Below, piece after piece: positions 60,037 to 64,000 of a stretch of 64,000 nucleotides of DNA. The DNA is from Geobacillus stearothermophilus ATCC 12980 (GTDB lineage: Bacteria; Bacillota; Bacilli; Bacillales; Anoxybacillaceae), in contig NZ_CP128494.1 in the NCBI RefSeq assembly GCF_030369615.1, positions 964,001 through 1,028,000 of the forward strand, read 5' to 3'. The first letter of the stretch is position 1. Each line of letters begins with the position of its first letter. The position numbers and the translations under genes are program-made. The notes beneath the pieces are model-generated. The model saw only the letters and a list, made by a program, of their open reading frames with translations, was not told the origin of the DNA and did no database searches.

Positions 60037-60834
60037 ATGCTTCGTTCGATGTATTCCGGCATTGGCGCCATGCGCAATTTCCAAACAAAACTTGACGTTA
60101 TCGGCAACAATATCGCCAACGTCAATACGTACGGGTTTAAAAAAGGACGAACGATCTTTAAAGATTTAATGAGCCAAACGATTTCCGGAGCGGGAGGGCC
60201 GAACGCTGGCCGCGGCGGCACGAATCCGAAGCAAGTTGGGCTTGGCTCGCAGTTGGCTGCCATCGACACCGTCCATACGCAAGGAAGCTTGCAAACGACC
60301 GGCCGCGTGCTTGATTTGGCCATTTCCGGCGACGGGTTTTTCGTCGTCGGCGACGCTTCCGGCAACAATCGCATGTATACGAGAGCCGGGAATTTTTATC
60401 TCGATTCGCAAGGCTATATTGTCAATGCCGATGGCCAATATTTGCTCGGTGTTGGAAATAGCCGCCTTCAAATTCCGACACATGCGAAAAGCTTGAGCAT
60501 CGGGGCGGACGGCAAAGTGACCATTGTGGATGCTTCTGGGAATTTACAGCTGATAGGCACGATTCAGCTGGCCAAATTTGCAAACAATGACGGATTAGAA
60601 AAAGCCGGCAACAACTTGTTCCGCGAAACGACCAACTCCGGCGCGCCAACGACAGGGGCGCCGGGAGCGAACGGAACAGGAACCATCGTCTCCGGCGCGC
60701 TTGAGATGTCCAACGTCGACCTTGCTGAGGAGTTTACGGAAATGATCGTCGCCCAGCGCGGTTTTCAGGCAAACACGCGCATCATTACGACATCGGATGA
60801 AATTTTGCAAGAACTTGTCAACTTGAAAAAGTAG
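60037..60834 (+). CDS. flgE: Flagellar hook protein FlgE (FlgG-like)
   Basis: A 265-residue hook/rod family protein; in B. subtilis the homologue was first named FlgG and is the hook protein. It has MLRSMYSGIGAMRNFQTKLD, VIGNNIANVNTYGFKKGRT and the C-terminal MIVAQRGFQANTRIITTSDE, the shared D0 motifs. The short length agrees with Bacillus. It lies in the fla/che order flgD-flgE-swrD. Confidence 0.93.
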   Translation: MLRSMYSGIGAMRNFQTKLDVIGNNIANVNTYGFKKGRTIFKDLMSQTISGAGGPNAGRGGTNPKQVGLGSQLAAIDTVHTQGSLQTTGRVLDLAISGDGFFVVGDASGNNRMYTRAGNFYLDSQGYIVNADGQYLLGVGNSRLQIPTHAKSLSIGADGKVTIVDASGNLQLIGTIQLAKFANNDGLEKAGNNLFRETTNSGAPTTGAPGANGTGTIVSGALEMSNVDLAEEFTEMIVAQRGFQANTRIITTSDEILQELVNLKK

Positions 60835-60857
60835 AATAGGAGGTAGGGCGTCAGCTG

Positions 60858-61109
60858 TTGTTGGACGCTGATGCCCGCTTGCCGATGATTCCGCTGACGA
60901 AGCTCAACGGCAAACGGTTTGTGCTCAATGCGTTGTACATCGAACAAATCGAGGCATTTCCCGACACGACCGTGACGCTGACGAACGGAAAAAAATTCGT
61001 CGTGCGCGAGACGGTCGAACAAGTCGCGGCGTTGGCGAGCGAATTTTACCGGCAAATTGGCGCGTTTCGCTTGCCGGAAGCAGGAGGATTGAACCGTGAA
61101 AGGGAATAA
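60858..61109 (+). CDS. swrD: FlbD/SwrD family motility protein
   Basis: A small protein of the FlbD/SwrD family. The core [41 protein letters not shown] is characteristic. SwrD increases motor power and swarming in B. subtilis. The TTG at 60858 gives 83 residues and is the first in-frame start after AGGAGGTAGGG (60838-60848); the family N-terminus would favour ATG 60885 (74 residues), which lacks a ribosome site. It overlaps fliL by 14 bases. Confidence 0.88.
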   Translation: MLDADARLPMIPLTKLNGKRFVLNALYIEQIEAFPDTTVTLTNGKKFVVRETVEQVAALASEFYRQIGAFRLPEAGGLNRERE

Positions 61110-61524
61110 AGTACTCAAAACGATGGTCATCGTGCTAGCGGTCATTGCCTTGTCCGGCACGGCGGCGCTTGTTGCCGTTATGAACCTGACCGGCAAAGAA
61201 AAACAGGAGGCGCCAAGCGCCGATGAACTGGCGGACAGTTCGATCGACATTCCGGAAATGACAACGAATTTGGCGGACGGCCGTTATATTAAAATCTCCT
61301 TTAAAATTCAAACCGACAGCGACAAAGGAAAAGAAGAAGTGGAGAAGCGTGATTTCCAGATTAAGGATGCAATCATCGAACAGCTCTCGGAAATGAAAGC
61401 GGCCGACTTTAAAGGAAAAGAAGGAATGGCGGCGTTGAAAGAGCAGCTGAAACAACAGATTAATGCGTTAATGCAGGAAGGGAAAGTGGAGAACGTCTAC
61501 ATTACCTCCTTTATCCTCCAGTAG
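61096..61524 (+). CDS. fliL: Flagellar basal body protein FliL
   Basis: A 142-residue stator-associated protein. One membrane helix (about 7-30, [19 protein letters not shown]) is followed by a periplasm-side domain with [19 protein letters not shown] and the C-terminal [12 protein letters not shown]. The start is a GTG at 61096 after GCAGGAGG. FliL stabilises MotAB around the motor. Confidence 0.92.
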   Translation: MKGNKVLKTMVIVLAVIALSGTAALVAVMNLTGKEKQEAPSADELADSSIDIPEMTTNLADGRYIKISFKIQTDSDKGKEEVEKRDFQIKDAIIEQLSEMKAADFKGKEGMAALKEQLKQQINALMQEGKVENVYITSFILQ

Positions 61525-61551
61525 CCTGCCATCCGAAGGGGGGAAGGTGAC

Positions 61552-62556
61552 ATGACAGCCGGCGAAGTACTATCGCAAAGTGAAATTGATGCGCTGCTTG
61601 CCGCGCTTTCGGCCGGAGAAATGAATGCGGAAGAACTGAAAAAAGAAGAAGAAGGGCGGCGCGTCAAAACGTATGATTTCCGGCGGGCGCTTCGGTTTTC
61701 CAAAGACCAGATCCGCAGCTTGACGCGCATTCATGAAAACTTCGCCCGCCTGTTGACCACGTTTTTTTCCGCCCAGCTGCGCACGTATGTGCAAATCTCG
61801 GTCGCGTCGGCCGACCAGATTCCGTACGAAGAGTTCGTCCGCTCGATTCCAAAAATGACGATCATTAACGTCTTTGAAGTGCCGCCGCTCGACGGGCATG
61901 TGCTGCTGGAAATCAATCCGAATATCGCTTATGCCATGCTCGATCGGGTGATGGGCGGCCGCGGCGCCGGCATGGACAAAGTGGAGCACCTCACGGAAAT
62001 TGAGACACGCATCATGTCCAACTTGTTCGACAAGGCGTTTGCCTATTGGCGCGATGCGTGGGAGTCGGTGGCGGAAATGGATCCGCTGTTTGTCGACTTT
62101 GAGGTCAACCCGCAGTTTTTGCGCATGATCGCGCCGAACGATACGGTCGTTGTCATTTCGCTCAACACGCAAATCGGCGAGGCGCGTGGCATGATGAACG
62201 TTTGCATTCCGCACGTCGTTTTGGAGCCGATTATGCCGCGGCTGTCGGTGCAGTACTGGATGCAGGCGCAAAAAAAAGAGCGTTCCCCCGAGGAAGCGGG
62301 ACAAATTGAGCAAGGCATCCGCGCGGCTCAACTGCCGATTGTCGCCGAACTTGGCACAGCGGCTGTTACCGTCGGCGAATTTTTGCAGCTCGAGGTCGGA
62401 GATGTCATCCAGCTCGGGCAGTCGATCCATGATCCGCTTGTCATCAAAATCGGCCATATTCCGAAATTTATCGGCCAACCGGGGAAACGGAACAAAAAGC
62501 TGGCGGTGCAAATTTTAGCGATGATCGAGGGGGACGAAGCAGGACATGATGAATGA
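61552..62556 (+). CDS. fliM: Flagellar motor switch protein FliM
   Basis: A 334-residue C-ring protein. The N-terminal CheY-P-binding peptide is LSQSEIDALLAALSAG; the middle CheC-like domain has RIHENFARLLTTFFSAQLRT and VMGGRGAGMDKVEHLTEIE; the C-terminal SpoA domain has ELGTAAVTVGEFLQLEVGDV. GGGGGGAAGGTG precedes the ATG. It overlaps fliY by 11 bases. Confidence 0.97.
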   Translation: MTAGEVLSQSEIDALLAALSAGEMNAEELKKEEEGRRVKTYDFRRALRFSKDQIRSLTRIHENFARLLTTFFSAQLRTYVQISVASADQIPYEEFVRSIPKMTIINVFEVPPLDGHVLLEINPNIAYAMLDRVMGGRGAGMDKVEHLTEIETRIMSNLFDKAFAYWRDAWESVAEMDPLFVDFEVNPQFLRMIAPNDTVVVISLNTQIGEARGMMNVCIPHVVLEPIMPRLSVQYWMQAQKKERSPEEAGQIEQGIRAAQLPIVAELGTAAVTVGEFLQLEVGDVIQLGQSIHDPLVIKIGHIPKFIGQPGKRNKKLAVQILAMIEGDEAGHDE

Positions 62557-63712
62557 CGGGATGTTGTCGCAAGATGAAATCGATGCTCTGTTGCACGGAA
62601 TGGACAGCCGTGACCGCGCACCGGCGCTTCACGATATTTTCACCCCGCTCGAGCAGGACGCTCTAGGGGAGATTGGCAATATTTCCTTTGGCAGCTCAGC
62701 GACGGCGCTGTCCATGTTATTGAACCAAAAAGTCGAGATTACGACACCGAACGTCTCGGTGATCGAGCGGACGCGCGTCGCGGATGAGTTCCCGCGGCCG
62801 TATGTCGCCGTTCAAGTCAATTACACGGAAGGGTTTCTCGGGACCAACTTGCTGGTCATTGAGCAGCGGGACGCCGCCATTATCGCCGATTTGATGCTTG
62901 GCGGCGACGGAACGGCGCCCGACAGCGCGCTTGGGGAAATTCAGCTGAGCGCCGTGCAGGAAGCCATGAACCAAATGATGGGGTCAGCGGCGACGTCGAT
63001 GTCGACTGTTTTTGGCAAGCGGGTCGACATTTCCCCGCCGACGATCCATCTTCTTGATTTGAGCGAAGGAAAAGGTCTGGAATATTTGCCGGATGAAGAC
63101 TTTTTGATTAAAGTGTCGTTCCGGCTGAAAATCGGCACGTTAATTGATTCGAACATCATGCAGCTGCTGCCCGTTGATTTTGCCAAAGAACTGGTCACCT
63201 ATTTGCTTGGTGCGGCGGCAGGGGGGGAGGAAAACCGGCCTGAGCTGCCGGCCGGGGCGCCGCTGTCCGTGGAGCCGGAGCCGCAGCCCGCCTACGCCTA
63301 TGCGGAGGCCGGCGCCCCTTCTTCTCCGGCGGCGAACCGTTTCCCGGAGGCGCCGGCTGAGCGCCTGGATGAAGGCAAAAGCGCAGCCGGGCGGCATATT
63401 CAAGCAGCTGATTTTGCTGAGTTTGACGCCCCACCGCTTGCCGCAGCGGAGGCGCGCAATTTGGAGCTACTGTTTGATGTGCCGCTGCAAGTGACGGTTG
63501 AACTGGGACGGACGAAACGCTCGGTGCAAGAGATTTTGCAATTGTCCACCGGGTCGATCATCGAACTTGATAAGCTGGCCGGCGAGCCGGTCGACGTTTT
63601 TGTCAACAATAAGCTGATCGCCAAAGGCGAGGTGGTCGTGATCGATGAAAACTTCGGCGTGCGCATCACCGACATTGTCAGCCAAAGCGATCGGTTAAAA
63701 CGGCTAAAATAA
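62546..63712 (+). CDS. fliY: Motor switch phosphatase FliY (FliN-like)
   Basis: A 388-residue FliY. The N-terminal LSQDEIDALLHGMD peptide may bind CheY-P; the CheC-like domain has two intact phosphatase motifs, DALGEIGNISFGSSA and LSAVQEAMNQMMGSAATSM; after a proline- and alanine-rich linker (about 225-300) the C-terminal SpoA/FliN domain has LDVPLQVTVELG-like residues and LDKLAGEPVDVFVNNKLIA. It dephosphorylates CheY-P at the motor in Bacillus. ATG 62549 is an alternative start. Confidence 0.95.
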   Translation: MMNDGMLSQDEIDALLHGMDSRDRAPALHDIFTPLEQDALGEIGNISFGSSATALSMLLNQKVEITTPNVSVIERTRVADEFPRPYVAVQVNYTEGFLGTNLLVIEQRDAAIIADLMLGGDGTAPDSALGEIQLSAVQEAMNQMMGSAATSMSTVFGKRVDISPPTIHLLDLSEGKGLEYLPDEDFLIKVSFRLKIGTLIDSNIMQLLPVDFAKELVTYLLGAAAGGEENRPELPAGAPLSVEPEPQPAYAYAEAGAPSSPAANRFPEAPAERLDEGKSAAGRHIQAADFAEFDAPPLAAAEARNLELLFDVPLQVTVELGRTKRSVQEILQLSTGSIIELDKLAGEPVDVFVNNKLIAKGEVVVIDENFGVRITDIVSQSDRLKRLK

Positions 63713-63737
63713 TGTGCATGGCAGGAGGTAGGGAGAT

Positions 63738-64000
63738 ATGGCAAGAGTGCTTGTTGTCGACGATGCTGCGTTTATGCGGATGATGATTAAAGACATTTTG
63801 ACGAAGAATGGGCATGAGGTCGTCGCTGAAGCGGCGGACGGGAGACAGGCGGTCGAAAAATACAAGGAGACGCGCCCTGACATTGTGACGATGGATATTA
63901 CGATGCCGGAGATGGATGGGATTACGGCGCTTAAAGAAATAAAAAAAATCGATAGCAACGCCAAAGTGATCATGTGTTCGGCGATGGGGCAGCAGGCGAT
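63738..64000 (+). CDS. cheY: Chemotaxis response regulator CheY (partial)
   Basis: The first 87 codons of a receiver-domain protein, cut by the right edge. It starts MARVLVVDDAAFMRMMIKDI with the acidic pair Asp8-Asp9, the phosphorylation site Asp53 in IVTMDITMPEMDG, and CSAMGQQ, matching B. subtilis CheY closely. GCAGGAGG precedes the ATG. In Bacillus CheY-P binds FliM to promote counterclockwise rotation. Confidence 0.96.
   Translation, partial: MARVLVVDDAAFMRMMIKDILTKNGHEVVAEAADGRQAVEKYKETRPDIVTMDITMPEMDGITALKEIKKIDSNAKVIMCSAMGQQA

Overview
This window looks like chromosomal DNA of a thermophilic Bacillaceae, most likely Geobacillus or a close relative. The proteins resemble Bacillus subtilis proteins throughout, the coding DNA is GC-rich with strong purine-rich ribosome binding sites, and the S16/S28/L19-type ribosomal proteins are of the Geobacillus type. 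The order of genes follows the B. subtilis yloB-to-cheY chromosomal segment almost gene for gene. Apart from rpmB, every gene is on the + strand. I saw no tRNA, rRNA, transposon, prophage or CRISPR array.

Layout. 82-4870: Ca2+ P-type ATPase, YicC-type RNase, RemA, guanylate kinase and RNA polymerase omega. 4920-17460: a long run with coaBC, priA, def, fmt, rsmB, rlmN, the prpC/prkC phosphatase-kinase pair, rsgA, rpe and thiN. 17544-17849: the tiny sporulation gene spoVM converging on rpmB through a shared terminator. 18076-23853: Asp23-like yloU, fatty acid kinase fakA, the two L-serine dehydratase subunits and recG. 23895-27590: the fatty acid/phospholipid cluster fapR-plsX-fabD-fabG-acpP, preceded by a promoter with a FapR operator. 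27719-35069: rnc, smc, ftsY, ylxM and ffh (dsRNA processing, chromosome condensation, signal recognition). 35164-40303: rpsP, khpA, ylqD, rimM, trmD, rplS (with an L19-type leader), lepB, rbgA and rnhB (ribosome assembly and protein export). 40352-42192: a FliK-like/FlhB-like pair. 42308-47487: sucCD with a candidate cre site, dprA and topA. 47580-51257: xerC, clpQ, clpY, codY. 51455-end: the first part of the fla/che operon (flgB, flgC, fliE-fliJ, ylxF, fliK, flgD, flgE, swrD, fliL, fliM, fliY and the start of cheY), which runs off the right edge.

This is mainly core-genome DNA, and I do not see a wholly new system in it. The points most worth a second look are: ylxF carries one in-frame stop codon in the middle of an otherwise unbroken heptad coiled coil; fliI appears to start at a CTG codon; candidate FapR, CcpA and CodY sites sit exactly on the promoters they would be expected to control; ClpQ lacks the N-terminal serine described for the B. 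subtilis enzyme; trmFO is missing from its usual place between topA and xerC while lepB is present after rplS; and there are several nested hairpins and promoter/hairpin pairs in intergenic DNA. Start codons were chosen by ribosome binding site and remembered homologue N-termini; alternatives are given in the entries.
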